Assembly: GCF_050313795.1 (NCBI RefSeq)
Contig: NZ_JBNPMC010000011.1
Coordinates: 1-64,000 of the forward strand
DNA: 64,000 nt
Direction: 5' to 3'
Origin: CAMBRQ01 sp945870325
Lineage (GTDB): Bacteria > Bacillota > Clostridia > Lachnospirales > Lachnospiraceae
Both the position numbers and the translations under genes were made by a program. This document shows, one piece after another, positions 18,279 through 27,730 of this stretch (position 1 is the first letter of the stretch; the number at the start of each line of letters is the position of its first letter). The notes beneath the pieces were generated by a model. It saw only the letters and a program-made list of their open reading frames with translations, did no database searches and was not told the DNA's origin.

Positions 18279-19664
18279 ATGAGTGAACAGAAAATCCCTT
18301 ACAAAATCTATCTGGAAGAGAGTGAGATGCCAAAACAATGGTACAATGTACGCGCGGATATGACGAATAAGCCGGCACCGCTTTTGAATCCGGGAACTTT
18401 ACAGCCGATGACGGCAGAGGAATTATCAGGCGTGTTCTGTGAAGAACTGGTGCGCCAGGAGTTAGACAATGACAATCGCTATATCGATATCCCGCAGGAG
18501 ATTCAGGATTTCTACAAAATGTATCGTCCGGCGCCTCTGGTAAGAGCATACTGTCTGGAAGAGAAATTACAGACACCGGCGAAGATTTATTACAAGTTTG
18601 AAGGTAACAACACCAGTGGAAGCCATAAGTTGAATTCCGCAATTGCCCAGGCATATTATGCAAAGAAGCAGGGGCTTAAGGGTGTTACGACAGAGACTGG
18701 AGCAGGACAGTGGGGAACAGCGCTTTCCATGGCTTGTTCTTATCTGGATCTGGATTGTAAAGTATTCATGGTAAAATGCTCTTATGAGCAGAAGCCATTC
18801 CGTCGTGAAGTAATGCGTACATACGGCGCTAGTGTGACACCTTCGCCATCAACAGAGACAGAAGTGGGAAGAAAGATTCTGGCGGAGCATCCAGGAACCA
18901 CAGGAAGTCTTGGATGTGCAATCTCTGAAGCAGTAGAAGTTGCAGTAGGTACGGAAGGCTATAGATATGTACTTGGCAGTGTATTGAACCAGGTATTGCT
19001 TCACCAGTCCATTATCGGTATGGAGACAAAGATTGCTTTAGATAAATACGGAATTACGCCGGATATCATCATTGGATGTGCAGGCGGTGGCTCGAACCTT
19101 GGAGGATTGATTTCTCCATTTATGGGTGAGAAATTAAGAGGAGAGAAGGATTATCACTTTATCGCAGTAGAACCTGCATCCTGCCCAAGTATGACAAGAG
19201 GCGTGTATGCATATGATTTCTGTGATACAGGAATGGTATGCCCGCTTGCGAAGATGTATACATTAGGAAGCGGATTCATCCCGTCTCCAAACCATGCAGG
19301 TGGATTAAGATATCATGGTATGAGTTCTATTCTGTCACAGTTATATGCAGATGGATATATGGAAGCAAGATCCGTAGAGCAGACAGCAGTATTTGAAGCG
19401 GCTGAGCAGTTTGCAAGAGTAGAAGGTATCCTTCCGGCACCGGAAAGCAGCCATGCAATCAGAGTTGCGATTGATGAAGCGATGAAGTGCAAAGAGACTG
19501 GCGAGGAGAAGACGATCGTATTTGGTTTGACTGGTACAGGATATTTCGATATGGTGGCCTATGAGAAGTTCCATAATGGAGAGATGAGTGATTATATTCC
19601 AACAGATGCGGATCTGCAGGTTGGGTTTGATGGAATTCCGAAGTTTCCAGGGAATATGGAGTAG
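18279..19664 (+). CDS. trpB: TrpB2-type tryptophan synthase beta chain
   Basis: A 461-residue PLP enzyme joining indole and serine to make tryptophan. The PLP lysine is in NTSGSHKLNSA and the phosphate-binding loop is CAGGGSNLGG. The longer N-terminal region (YLEESEMPKQWYNV) marks the TrpB2 subfamily, which does not need TrpA in the same way as TrpB1. No other trp biosynthesis genes are adjacent. With the Trp T-box upstream, the likely role is salvage of indole when charged tRNA-Trp is low. Confidence 0.95.
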   Translation: MSEQKIPYKIYLEESEMPKQWYNVRADMTNKPAPLLNPGTLQPMTAEELSGVFCEELVRQELDNDNRYIDIPQEIQDFYKMYRPAPLVRAYCLEEKLQTPAKIYYKFEGNNTSGSHKLNSAIAQAYYAKKQGLKGVTTETGAGQWGTALSMACSYLDLDCKVFMVKCSYEQKPFRREVMRTYGASVTPSPSTETEVGRKILAEHPGTTGSLGCAISEAVEVAVGTEGYRYVLGSVLNQVLLHQSIIGMETKIALDKYGITPDIIIGCAGGGSNLGGLISPFMGEKLRGEKDYHFIAVEPASCPSMTRGVYAYDFCDTGMVCPLAKMYTLGSGFIPSPNHAGGLRYHGMSSILSQLYADGYMEARSVEQTAVFEAAEQFARVEGILPAPESSHAIRVAIDEAMKCKETGEEKTIVFGLTGTGYFDMVAYEKFHNGEMSDYIPTDADLQVGFDGIPKFPGNME

Positions 19665-19749
19665 GAATTTTGGGGCATAATTAGATAGTTGGCGGGAGGA
19701 CGGCATCTGGAGGAGGTGTCCGGTGACAGGAGACCGACTCCGGTCGTCT

Positions 19750-19829
19750 ACAATCCGTAAGTTCAAAAGAGGTGAAAACGCAGACTGTAAGATGGCTGAG
19801 TTTTCGCCTCTTTTGAACTTACGAATTGT
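19750..19829. repeat. Long palindromic repeat, copy A
   Basis: Arms of 30 bp (19750-19779 and 19800-19829) match at 28 positions, for example AAGTTCAAAAGAGG against CCTCTTTTGAACTT, with a 20-nt loop. The left flank (about 19680-19750) extends the similarity: read on the minus strand, the arm TTTTGAACTTACGG and the following GGAGTCGG also occur in the large element at 27415-27715. The 259-bp gap between trpB and the next gene holds nothing else recognisable. Confidence 0.75.
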
Positions 19830-19923
19830 TGGAAAATTGTGTATACAATTTGACTATGAGGAGAAGTGAGATATAATAGAAATAGTAGTTTTGGCAGATT
19901 GATTATGAAGGGAGAATGGTATT

Positions 19924-20460
19924 ATGGATATTTTGGTTGTAGTGGATATGCAGAATGATTTTATTGATGGGGCGCTTGGGACGAAGGAAGCGGTTACGAT
20001 AGTGCCGAAGGTTGTGGAGAAGATCCGTAATTTTGAGGGAAGGGTACTTTATACCAGGGATACACATGAGGAGAATTATCTGGAGACTCAGGAAGGGAAG
20101 AATCTTCCAGTTGTTCATTGTGTCAGAGGGACGAAGGGATGGGAACTGAATCCGGAGATTGAAGCGGTTCGCAAAGAGGAGCCGATTGATAAGCCGACAT
20201 TTGGAAGCGCAGCGCTTGGGCAGGTGTTGAAAGCGCAGGACGAAGATCTGAAGAAACAGGGGAAGAAAGGGATTGAATCGGTTACTTTTGTCGGTCTGTG
20301 TACGGACATCTGCGTGATATCCAATGCGATGCTTGTGAAGGCATTCCTGCCGGAGGTTCCGGTGATTGTGGACGCGGCGTGCTGTGCCGGAGTGACACCA
20401 GAAAGCCATAGGAATGCGTTGGAAGCGATGAAGATGTGTCAGATTATATGTGTGGAATAG
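19924..20460 (+). CDS. Isochorismatase-like cysteine hydrolase (nicotinamidase-related)
   Basis: A 178-residue alpha/beta hydrolase. The catalytic triad is visible: Asp in VVDMQNDFIDG, Lys in IDKPTFGSAAL and Cys in VGLCTDICV. A cis-peptide motif precedes the Cys. Members deamidate nicotinamide or hydrolyse similar amides. The HxH metal motif of true PncA enzymes is not obvious, so the substrate is left open. GGGAGAATGGT lies before the start. It is flanked by palindromic repeat A and by luxS on the other strand. Confidence 0.88.
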   Translation: MDILVVVDMQNDFIDGALGTKEAVTIVPKVVEKIRNFEGRVLYTRDTHEENYLETQEGKNLPVVHCVRGTKGWELNPEIEAVRKEEPIDKPTFGSAALGQVLKAQDEDLKKQGKKGIESVTFVGLCTDICVISNAMLVKAFLPEVPVIVDAACCAGVTPESHRNALEAMKMCQIICVE

Positions 20461-20535
20461 AAAGGCATGACAGATTATGGATAAGTTCATCTGGGTAGGG
20501 CTGGGAGGTGCCTTGAGAAACTGAAAAAGATAATT

Positions 20536-20575
20536 ACACTGGCGTTGGTGCAGTATAGAATGCAGACGCCAGTGT
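20536..20575. terminator. Terminator between the isochorismatase-like gene and luxS
   Basis: ACACTGGCGT (20536-20545) pairs with ACGCCAGTGT (20566-20575). On the minus strand a T-rich stretch follows, so it probably terminates luxS and may also serve the plus-strand gene. Confidence 0.75.
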
Positions 20576-20590
20576 TATGGAAATGTAGCC

Positions 20591-21070
20591 TTATGCAGGA
20601 TAAGTCAACTGTGCATCTGTAATGTTCAGAAGAACGTTATCCAGATATTTTTTTGCAAGGTATCTTGCCATCGGGAGATTCATATCCAGGTAATTGCCGC
20701 AGTCTTTGGCGCTTGCACCAGGTACTTCTCCTTCAAAATCAGCAATGAATGTAAACATCTCGGTCATTAACGGGACGATATCCCTGGATTCATACTGACC
20801 GGCAAGGAGAAGATAGAAGCCTGTACGGCATCCCATTGGACCAAAGTAGATGGTCTTGTCAGCGTAGGTTTCATGATTCCGCAGGAATGTGGCAGCCAGA
20901 TGTTCGATGGTATGAACTTCAGCAGTATTCATAACCGGCTCATCATTCGGGCTTGTCATACGGATATCGAAAGTAGTAACAGGATTGCCTGCTACATAGT
21001 CGATTCGGGAAACATAGACTCCCGGAACGAGACGCAGATGGTCTATTGTAAAACTTGTGATCTTTTCCAT
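20591..21070 (-). CDS. luxS: S-ribosylhomocysteine lyase
   Basis: A 159-residue metalloenzyme that cleaves S-ribosylhomocysteine to homocysteine and the AI-2 precursor DPD. The metal site HTIEHLAATFLRN (two His) and the distal Cys in GASAKDCGNY are present, as is the catalytic Cys in FGPMGCRTGFYL. Length is normal. It is monocistronic, with TATAAT about 60 bp upstream of the start. No pfs is adjacent, so it must get substrate from an enzyme encoded elsewhere. Confidence 0.98.
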   Translation of the reverse strand: MEKITSFTIDHLRLVPGVYVSRIDYVAGNPVTTFDIRMTSPNDEPVMNTAEVHTIEHLAATFLRNHETYADKTIYFGPMGCRTGFYLLLAGQYESRDIVPLMTEMFTFIADFEGEVPGASAKDCGNYLDMNLPMARYLAKKYLDNVLLNITDAQLTYPA

Positions 21071-21205
21071 AATTCTTCACAGCTCCTTTTATAATTTACT
21101 GATGATACAGTGAGTAGTGATATTATAACACTTTTCTGGTGAATTTACTAATGAAAACTATGAGGAGATGTGATATACTTACAGAGTACGTTAAGGAGGC
21201 AGAAG

Positions 21206-21841
21206 ATGAGGCTATATATCGTAAGGCACGGAGAGACGGAATGGAATAAGAAGAGAAGACTTCAGGGTCAGGTGGATATTCCACTGGATGAGTTTGGAAG
21301 AACACTGGCAAGGAAGACGGCGAAGGGACTTGCGAAGATTTCTTTTGATGTGTGTTATACCAGTCCTTTATCCAGAGCGAAGGAGACTGCAGAACTGATT
21401 CTGGAGGGCAGAGAGATCCCTATTATAGAAGACGGGCGGATTATAGAGATGTCATTCGGTGAGTATGAAGGGAAGAGCTGTTCTAAGGATGGCTGGGAAC
21501 TTCCGGAGGAATTCCATCGGTTCTTTGATGGACCGGAACGATATACGGCTCCGCCGGAAGGCGAAGATTTTGCTGATGTGAAGAAGAGAACGGGAGAATT
21601 CCTGCAGGAATTATATCATAAGAAAGAGTATCAGGATAGTAGTATACTGATTACGACCCATGGTGCCGCGCTGGCAGGTCTTTTGAATAACATGAAAGGC
21701 AAGCCCATATCAGAATATTGGGGGCTTGGCGTACATAAGAACTGCGCGGTGACAGAGGTACAGGTAACGAGCGGAATCCCGGAGATTCTGTCAGAGAACG
21801 TGGTTTATTATGATGATAAGGTAGAGTCCTGGGATAAGTAA
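21206..21841 (+). CDS. Histidine phosphatase family protein (phosphoglycerate mutase-like)
   Basis: A 211-residue member of histidine phosphatase branch 1. The nucleophile is in LYIVRHGETEWN and the second catalytic His in LITTHGAALAGLL; SPLSRAKETAEL and the acidic proton donor region MSFGEYEGK are also present. The start at 21206 follows AAGGAGG, while the in-frame ATG at 21170 does not. Substrate could be a phosphosugar, cobalamin precursor or nucleotide; the context gives no hint. trpS follows 107 bp downstream. Confidence 0.93.
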   Translation: MRLYIVRHGETEWNKKRRLQGQVDIPLDEFGRTLARKTAKGLAKISFDVCYTSPLSRAKETAELILEGREIPIIEDGRIIEMSFGEYEGKSCSKDGWELPEEFHRFFDGPERYTAPPEGEDFADVKKRTGEFLQELYHKKEYQDSSILITTHGAALAGLLNNMKGKPISEYWGLGVHKNCAVTEVQVTSGIPEILSENVVYYDDKVESWDK

Positions 21842-21948
21842 TGAAGTAAGAGAAGTACATTACAAAGAATGAATTTTGATGTTAGATGATGATAGGATAA
21901 AGAATGCTATAGAAGTCTAATAATAGAAATAATATGGAGGATGAGAAG

Positions 21949-22953
21949 ATGATTGGAGATAAGAAAGTATTATTTAGCGGTATGCAGGCAACAGGTAACC
22001 TGACATTGGGGAATTATCTGGGCGCATTGAAGAACTGGGTGACTTTAAGTGATGAGTATGAGTGTTTCTACAGCGTGGTAGATATGCATTCCATTACTGT
22101 GAGACAGGACCCGGCAACACTTAGAAAGAGGGCAAGAGCGCTTCTGACTCTGTACATTGCAGCGGGACTTGATCCGGAGAAGAACTGTATCTACTATCAG
22201 TCCCATGTATCCGGTCATGCAGAACTGGCATGGATACTGAACTGCTTTACTTATATGGGAGAGTTGAACCGTATGACTCAGTTCAAGGACAAGGCAGCAA
22301 AACATGCGGATAATATCAATGCGGGATTATTTACATATCCGGTACTGATGGCGGCAGATATCCTGCTCTATCAGGCAGATGTGGTTCCGGTTGGAAGTGA
22401 CCAGATGCAGCATCTGGAGATTACAAGAGATATTGCAGAGCGATTCAACAATATCTATGGAAATGTATTTACAATTCCGGAAGCATACATTGGAAAAGTT
22501 GGAGCCAGAATCATGAGCCTTCAGGATCCGTCAAAGAAGATGTCCAAGTCTGATGAGAATCCGAATGCCAGCATCTATCTTATGGATGATCCGGATACAA
22601 TCATTCGTAAATGTAAACGTGCGGTAACGGATTCAGAAGCGCAGATTCTGTATCGTGATGAGCAGCCGGGAGTTAAGAACCTGATCGATATCTATAGTGC
22701 ATGCACCGGAAAGAAGCCGGAAGATGTGGTGAAGGAATTCGATGGCAAGGGATATGGCGATTTCAAGATGGCAGTAGGAGAAGCAGTCGTTAGCGTTCTG
22801 AAGCCACTTCAGGATGAGGTCGCAAGACTTGAGAAAGATAAGGCTTATATTGATGGAATCATTAAGAATAATGCTGAGAAAGCACAGTATTTCTCTAATA
22901 AGACTTTAAGAAAAGTACAGAAGAAGATTGGATTCCCGGAGAGAATCCGCTAG
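21949..22953 (+). CDS. trpS: Tryptophan-tRNA ligase
   Basis: A 334-residue class I synthetase charging tRNA-Trp. The HIGH-like motif is GNLTLGNYLGAL and the KMSKS loop is KKMSKSDENPNAS; GSDQMQHLEITRDIA is the third signature. The start at 21949 is favoured because GGAGG lies 8 nt upstream; the ATG at 21934 overlaps that site. No T-box was seen in the short upstream region, unlike trpB2 nearby. Confidence 0.97.
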   Translation: MIGDKKVLFSGMQATGNLTLGNYLGALKNWVTLSDEYECFYSVVDMHSITVRQDPATLRKRARALLTLYIAAGLDPEKNCIYYQSHVSGHAELAWILNCFTYMGELNRMTQFKDKAAKHADNINAGLFTYPVLMAADILLYQADVVPVGSDQMQHLEITRDIAERFNNIYGNVFTIPEAYIGKVGARIMSLQDPSKKMSKSDENPNASIYLMDDPDTIIRKCKRAVTDSEAQILYRDEQPGVKNLIDIYSACTGKKPEDVVKEFDGKGYGDFKMAVGEAVVSVLKPLQDEVARLEKDKAYIDGIIKNNAEKAQYFSNKTLRKVQKKIGFPERIR

Positions 22954-23037
22954 TAAGAGAATTTGGTATTTCTGCAGCATGCCAGTAGGAATTGATAGTG
23001 GAAATGATAATAAGTATTAAGAAAAGAGGCGTAGAAG

Positions 23038-23556
23038 ATGAATATCCAGACGGCAGGTCAGCAAAAGTATTATGATTTTATCCAGGAACGGGCAAAGAAA
23101 CTGCAGACAGGAATGATTGTATGGGCAAGCCTGCTGGCGGTGGCTTTCATCTGTCTTTTTTCGAATATTATGCTGGCATTGATACTGGCTGTGGCAGGTG
23201 CGTTCCTTGCAGTAACGAATATGAAGTCACAGAAGGAATTAAAGAGCAAATTAGATGGCATCAGAGATCAGGAAGAGTTCTTTCATCAGTTGGCAGATCC
23301 GAATCTGACTGAGATTCCGGATTATCATTTGATGATTGCGAAGGACTATGTGCTTGTGGAGCAAAGTGATGTATATGTGTATCAGTTAGAGGATATGGAG
23401 AAGGTAGAAGTAGGGTTACAGGGCAATGTGAAGAAGACCCTGTTCCTTACCGATAAACAAGGTGTCCGCCATGAGATTGTATCCTGTGTGAAAGATGACG
23501 GGATGCAGAAGAAGTTCGACCAGGTGTATCATGAACTGCGGGCGAGAGTTTCATAG
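23038..23556 (+). CDS. Hypothetical two-helix membrane protein
   Basis: A 172-residue protein I do not recognise. Two adjacent hydrophobic segments (about residues 22-60, IVWASLLAVAFICLFSNIM then LALILAVAGAFLAV) form a hairpin, followed by a soluble beta-rich domain of about 100 residues (DYHLMIAKDYVLVEQSDVYVYQLEDM). That tail resembles small PH-like or regulatory modules on the cytoplasmic side. It follows trpS by 84 bp on the same strand and faces the ABC-F gene. Confidence 0.75.
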   Translation: MNIQTAGQQKYYDFIQERAKKLQTGMIVWASLLAVAFICLFSNIMLALILAVAGAFLAVTNMKSQKELKSKLDGIRDQEEFFHQLADPNLTEIPDYHLMIAKDYVLVEQSDVYVYQLEDMEKVEVGLQGNVKKTLFLTDKQGVRHEIVSCVKDDGMQKKFDQVYHELRARVS

Positions 23557-23619
23557 AATGATAGAATTTAAAATGGCAGATTCTCTCTTGGGAATCTGCC
23601 ATTAGTTTGCTTCGGGTAC

Positions 23620-25254
23620 TTAGTCGTCCTCTTCCTGCTGTACAGTATATGTCTGTCTCTTTCTTGCCATCTCATCGCTTTCCAGATATTCATCGTAGGT
23701 AGTGATCTTGTCGATCAATTTGCCGCCCGGAACGATCTCCATGATACGGTTCGCAGTGGTCTGTACGATCTGGTGGTCTCTGGATGAGAATAAGATTACA
23801 CCAGGGAATTTGATCATACCGTTATTAAGAGCGGTGATGCTTTCCATATCCAAGTGGTTGGTAGGCTCATCAAGGAGCAATACGTTGGCTCCGGAGATCA
23901 TCATCTTGGATAAGAGGCAGCGTACCTTCTCGCCACCGGAAAGTACATTTACTCTCTTTACTCCATCATCTCCGGAGAAGAGCATACGTCCCAGGAAACC
24001 ACGTACATAGGTGACGTCCTTTTCTTCAGAATACTGGGTCAGCCACTCAACGATAGTGTAGTCGTTGTCGAATTCGGCGCCGCTGTCCAGAGGGAAATAT
24101 GCCTGGGAAGTGGTGATTCCCCATTTATAAGTTCCTTCATCCGGCTCCATCTCGCCTGCGAGAATCTGGAACAGGGTAGTTTTGGCAAGTTCATTGCTTC
24201 CTACGAAAGCAACTTTGTCATCATGACCCAAAGTAAAAGAGATGTTGTCTAAGACTTTCTCTCCGTCAATTGTCTTGCTTAATCCATCTACGGTAAGAAC
24301 CTCGTTACCAATCTCGCGGTTAGGACGGAAATCAATATAAGGATACTTACGGCTGGATGGCTGGATATCATCCAACTGGATCTTCTCCAGCGCACGCTTT
24401 CTGGAAGTTGCCTGCTTGGACTTGGAAGCGTTGGCGCTGAACCTGGAGATGAACTCCTGAAGTTCTTTGATCTTTTCTTCTTTCTTCTTATTTGCTTCCT
24501 TCATCTGACGGATCAATAACTGGCTGGACTCATACCAGAAGTCATAGTTACCAGCGTAAAGTTTGATCTTGCCGTAGTCGATGTCTGCAATCTGTGTACA
24601 GACTTTATTCAGGAAGTAGCGGTCATGGGATACTACGATAACCGTATTGTCGAAGTTAATCAGGAATTCTTCCAGCCATGCAATCGCATCCAGATCTAAG
24701 TGGTTGGTAGGCTCATCCAAAAGAAGAATGTCCGGATTGCCAAAAAGCGCTTGAGCAAGAAGCACCTTGACTTTTTCTGGTCCATTTAAGTTCTGCATGA
24801 TCTCATAGTGCATCTCAGTCGGGATGCCAAGACCATTCAGAAGTGTTGCAGCATCGGATTCTGCTTCCCATCCGTTCATAGCGGCGAATTCTGCTTCCAA
24901 TTCGCTGGCTTTGATTCCATCTTCATCGGTAAAGTCTTCTTTGGCGTAGATGACTTCTTTTTCTTTCATAATCTCATAGAGACGTGCATTTCCCATCATG
25001 ACCGTGTCAAGAACAGGGTATTCGTCGTATTTAAAGTGATCCTGCTGAAGGAAAGAGAGACGCTCGCCGGGGGTAATGATAACCTCGCCTTTGCTTGGCT
25101 CTAACTGACCGGAAAGAATCTTAAGGAATGTAGACTTTCCGGCACCGTTGGCACCGATCAGACCGTAGCAGTTTCCTTCGGTGAATTTGATATTGACGTC
25201 TTCAAACAGGGCTTTTTTTCCAACACGTAGTGTTACATTGCTTGTACTAATCAT
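23620..25254 (-). CDS. ABC-F family ATPase (YkpA/YbiT-like ribosome factor)
   Basis: A 544-residue soluble protein with two ABC domains and no membrane part, as in ABC-F ribosome-associated translation factors. The first Walker A is GANGAGKST; the second is GSNELAKTT, with Ala in place of the usual Gly. Both signature/Walker B regions have LLLDEPTNHLD. The linker between domains is Lys/Glu-rich (MKEANKKKEEKIKEL). The ATG at 25254 (GGAGTATG upstream) fits family length; the longer frame to 25497 adds about 80 unrelated residues. Confidence 0.95.
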   Translation of the reverse strand: MISTSNVTLRVGKKALFEDVNIKFTEGNCYGLIGANGAGKSTFLKILSGQLEPSKGEVIITPGERLSFLQQDHFKYDEYPVLDTVMMGNARLYEIMKEKEVIYAKEDFTDEDGIKASELEAEFAAMNGWEAESDAATLLNGLGIPTEMHYEIMQNLNGPEKVKVLLAQALFGNPDILLLDEPTNHLDLDAIAWLEEFLINFDNTVIVVSHDRYFLNKVCTQIADIDYGKIKLYAGNYDFWYESSQLLIRQMKEANKKKEEKIKELQEFISRFSANASKSKQATSRKRALEKIQLDDIQPSSRKYPYIDFRPNREIGNEVLTVDGLSKTIDGEKVLDNISFTLGHDDKVAFVGSNELAKTTLFQILAGEMEPDEGTYKWGITTSQAYFPLDSGAEFDNDYTIVEWLTQYSEEKDVTYVRGFLGRMLFSGDDGVKRVNVLSGGEKVRCLLSKMMISGANVLLLDEPTNHLDMESITALNNGMIKFPGVILFSSRDHQIVQTTANRIMEIVPGGKLIDKITTYDEYLESDEMARKRQTYTVQQEEDD

Positions 25255-25444
25255 AGCAGTTACATACTCCTTCTTGTTTGAAAATGATTCATATTTATAT
25301 ACCTTGCTTATATTATCAAATATACCAGAAAATAGCAAGTTGTTATGTTTCGATATCATTGAAATATAGTGACTTAATAAAACTTTCAGTTTTTTTATAG
25401 GAAAAATGGTATATAATAGCAGATAAGAAAGTGGGGTATAGATT

Positions 25445-26302
25445 ATGACAAAAGCAACAATTGTACTTGAAGGTGGGGCGACCAGAGGGGTGTTCACTTC
25501 AGGCGTTTTAGATTATCTGATGGAGCAGGATCTGTATCTGTCCCATGTGATCGGTGTGTCCGCCGGTTCTTGCAATGGAGTAGACTATGTATCCAGACAG
25601 CCGGGCAGAACCAGGGATTGTATGATTCACAGAGAGAAGGAATATAATTATTATCATGGCTTTTCGAAATTCATCAAAGAGAAGAGCCTGATGGATATGG
25701 ATATGATATTTGACAAATACCCGAATGGATTCTTCCCGTTTGATTATGATACGTATTTTGCATCTGAGATGGAATGCGAGATTGTAACAACGAATTGCGA
25801 GACGGGACAGGCAGAATATATGACGGAAAGAAGCGATAGAGACCGTCTGATGAAGATCTGCCGTGCATCCAGTAGTATGCCATTGGTTTCGCCAATCGTA
25901 AATGTAGATGGAATCCCTTATTTGGATGGCGGTCTGGCAGATTCGATTCCAGTAAAGAGAGCATTGGAATTAGGAAACGATAAAGTAGTTCTGATTCTGA
26001 CCAGGAATCCGGGATACCATAAGAAACCTACTTCCAGGGCAGTCGCGGATCTCTATCGAAAAGCCTATAAGACATATCCGAATCTGGTACGCACAACAAT
26101 TCGGAGGAATTATGTGTACAATCAGCAAGTGAAGTTGATTGAGAAACTGGAAAGAGAAGGGAAGATATTCGTGTTGAGACCTTTGATTCCGACAGTATCT
26201 AGGCTTGAGAAGAATTATGATGCACTGATGCATTTCTATAATCATGGATATTATCTGATGAAGAGAGAGTATCAGGCGCTTAAGGATTATCTGGAAATAT
26301 AA
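25445..26302 (+). CDS. Patatin-like phospholipase (YjjU/RssA-like)
   Basis: A 285-residue serine lipase of the patatin family. The oxyanion motif GGATRGVFTSG, the nucleophile in GVSAGSCNG and the catalytic Asp in YLDGGLADSIP form the Ser-Asp dyad. No signal peptide is seen, so it should act in the cytoplasm. Substrate is probably a phospholipid or acyl ester. A TATAAT lies about 30 bp upstream. It begins a plus-strand run with yjbQ and an HD gene (gaps 20 and 12 bp). Confidence 0.93.
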   Translation: MTKATIVLEGGATRGVFTSGVLDYLMEQDLYLSHVIGVSAGSCNGVDYVSRQPGRTRDCMIHREKEYNYYHGFSKFIKEKSLMDMDMIFDKYPNGFFPFDYDTYFASEMECEIVTTNCETGQAEYMTERSDRDRLMKICRASSSMPLVSPIVNVDGIPYLDGGLADSIPVKRALELGNDKVVLILTRNPGYHKKPTSRAVADLYRKAYKTYPNLVRTTIRRNYVYNQQVKLIEKLEREGKIFVLRPLIPTVSRLEKNYDALMHFYNHGYYLMKREYQALKDYLEI

Positions 26303-26322
26303 GAAAGTATGGAGGGCAGATT

Positions 26323-26727
26323 ATGAACTTATTTGAACACCGTATCTCGACAAAAAGTGCACAGCAGATGGCGAAAGTGACGAACATGATCCGGGAGGAT
26401 ATTGAAAAAAGCGGCATCCAGAATGGGATTGTGGTAGTGTATTCTCCGCATACTACCGCAGGTTTCACCATTAATGAGAATGCTGACCCGGATGTAGTAC
26501 ACGATATGCTGTATGGACTGGAAGAAGCATTCCCGACAAGAACCAGTTATTATCAGCATATGGAAGGGAATTCCCATGCTCATATTAAGACTAGTTTTGT
26601 AGGACCATCCCAGACATTGATTCTAAATAGGGGCGAATTGGTGTTGGGAATCTGGCAGGATGTGTATTTCTGTGAATTCGACGGTCCAAGAAACCGAAAA
26701 TTCTATGTAAAGATTATGGAAGGATAG
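26323..26727 (+). CDS. YjbQ/UPF0047 family protein
   Basis: A 134-residue protein of the YjbQ family, named after a weak secondary thiamine-phosphate synthase activity found in E. coli. The signature is clear: GIVVVYSPHTTAGFTINEN, NSHAHIKTSFVG and the end GIWQDVYFCEFDGPR. The His residues likely bind metal. Its true role is not known. It lies between the patatin and HD genes, probably in one operon. Confidence 0.93.
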   Translation: MNLFEHRISTKSAQQMAKVTNMIREDIEKSGIQNGIVVVYSPHTTAGFTINENADPDVVHDMLYGLEEAFPTRTSYYQHMEGNSHAHIKTSFVGPSQTLILNRGELVLGIWQDVYFCEFDGPRNRKFYVKIMEG

Positions 26728-26739
26728 AAGAAGATTACG

Positions 26740-27315
26740 ATGGATAACCGAACATTGCTGGATTTTATGGCAGTTGCTGAGAAACTAAAGTGCAATACAA
26801 GACATTCCTGGACATCCTCGGGAAGGCATGAGAGCGTGGCAGAACATACATACCGTCTGTGTGTATTTGCATGGCTTGTAAAGGAAGACATGGCAAGAGA
26901 ATTCCCGGACTGTGATATGGATAAAGTTATGAAGATGTGCCTGTTCCATGATCTGGGCGAAGCAGTGACCGGGGATGTACCATGCTTTGAGAAGAAGAAA
27001 ACGGATCATGAGAAAGAGGCGAAAGCAATTGAGCATGTGGCGGGGATACTTCCGGCGGCACAGCAAGAAGAACTGTTAAGCATGATCCAGGAGTTAGAAG
27101 CCAACAAGACACCGGAAGCCAAGATTGTCCATGCATTAGATAAGATGGAGGCATTGATTCAGCACAATGAGGCTTCGATTGATACCTGGCTTCCGTTGGA
27201 GTATGAACTTCAGATGACTTATGGGCAAGAACAGGCGCAGTTTTCGACTTATCTTCGTTCGTTGCGTAAGACTGTGGAGCAGGATTCTGTGGATAAGATA
27301 GAAGAAGGGAAGTAG
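26740..27315 (+). CDS. HD domain phosphohydrolase (YfbR-like)
   Basis: A 191-residue protein with a compact HD domain: His in SVAEHTYRLC, the HD pair in CLFHDLGEAVTGD and a distal Asp in VHALDKMEALI. These are the metal ligands of nucleotide phosphohydrolases such as the 5'-deoxynucleotidase YfbR. A nucleoside monophosphate is the probable substrate. It ends about 100 bp before the large palindromic element and faces the GntR gene. Confidence 0.9.
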   Translation: MDNRTLLDFMAVAEKLKCNTRHSWTSSGRHESVAEHTYRLCVFAWLVKEDMAREFPDCDMDKVMKMCLFHDLGEAVTGDVPCFEKKKTDHEKEAKAIEHVAGILPAAQQEELLSMIQELEANKTPEAKIVHALDKMEALIQHNEASIDTWLPLEYELQMTYGQEQAQFSTYLRSLRKTVEQDSVDKIEEGK

Positions 27316-27414
27316 TGGAGAAATAGATCCTTCTGCTTGATATTTCTAGGCGCTCAAGATTTTCCGTTATTCATCCAACATCGTTCTCCACGCATTCCCG
27401 CCGGAATCCTTCCC

Positions 27415-27715
27415 GTTCGTTAAGATCATACGTAAGAATGTCAGGTAGAGAGGGGCGGTATGGTGGGGCATATCCGTAGAAGAGCTGTACAAGCCGTTCG
27501 TGAAAAAGAGGTCTGGAATTAGGAGGGCTTCTGTGCTACCAGTACAGAAGTCCAGACTATCGTGGGCGGAAAATCATCAAGATTTTACGTCCGCTATAGT
27601 CGGTGCCTAATTTCAGACCTCTTTTGAACTTACGGCTTGTAGGCGATTGGAGTCGGATGTGCCCCACCATACCGCCCCTCTCTGCCGTACACTTTACAAG
27701 TGACTCTTCACGAAC
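27415..27715. repeat. Large branched palindromic element, copy B
   Basis: Outer arms 27415-27475 and 27655-27715 are inverted repeats, including GAGAGGGGCGGTATGGTGGG against its complement with almost no mismatch. Inside them a second inverted pair (27489-27524 with 27605-27640, AAGAGGTCTG against CAGACCTCTT) encloses two tip hairpins: CTTCTGT-n-ACAGAAG and GACTAT-n-ATAGTC, the latter with an internal AAAATC/GATTTT stem. No reading frame of note is present. It fills the roughly 415-bp gap between convergent genes and shares sequence with copies A and C. Confidence 0.8.
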
Positions 27716-27730
27716 AAAATTCCCCTGTTC

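Noticed and set aside
23620..25497. Long N-terminal extension of the ABC-F protein
   Set aside because: The extra 80 residues are hydrophobic and unlike the family; the ATG at 25254 has a ribosome site.
27300..27730. Protein-coding gene inside the branched palindrome
   Set aside because: The only frames are short and dictated by the inverted repeats.
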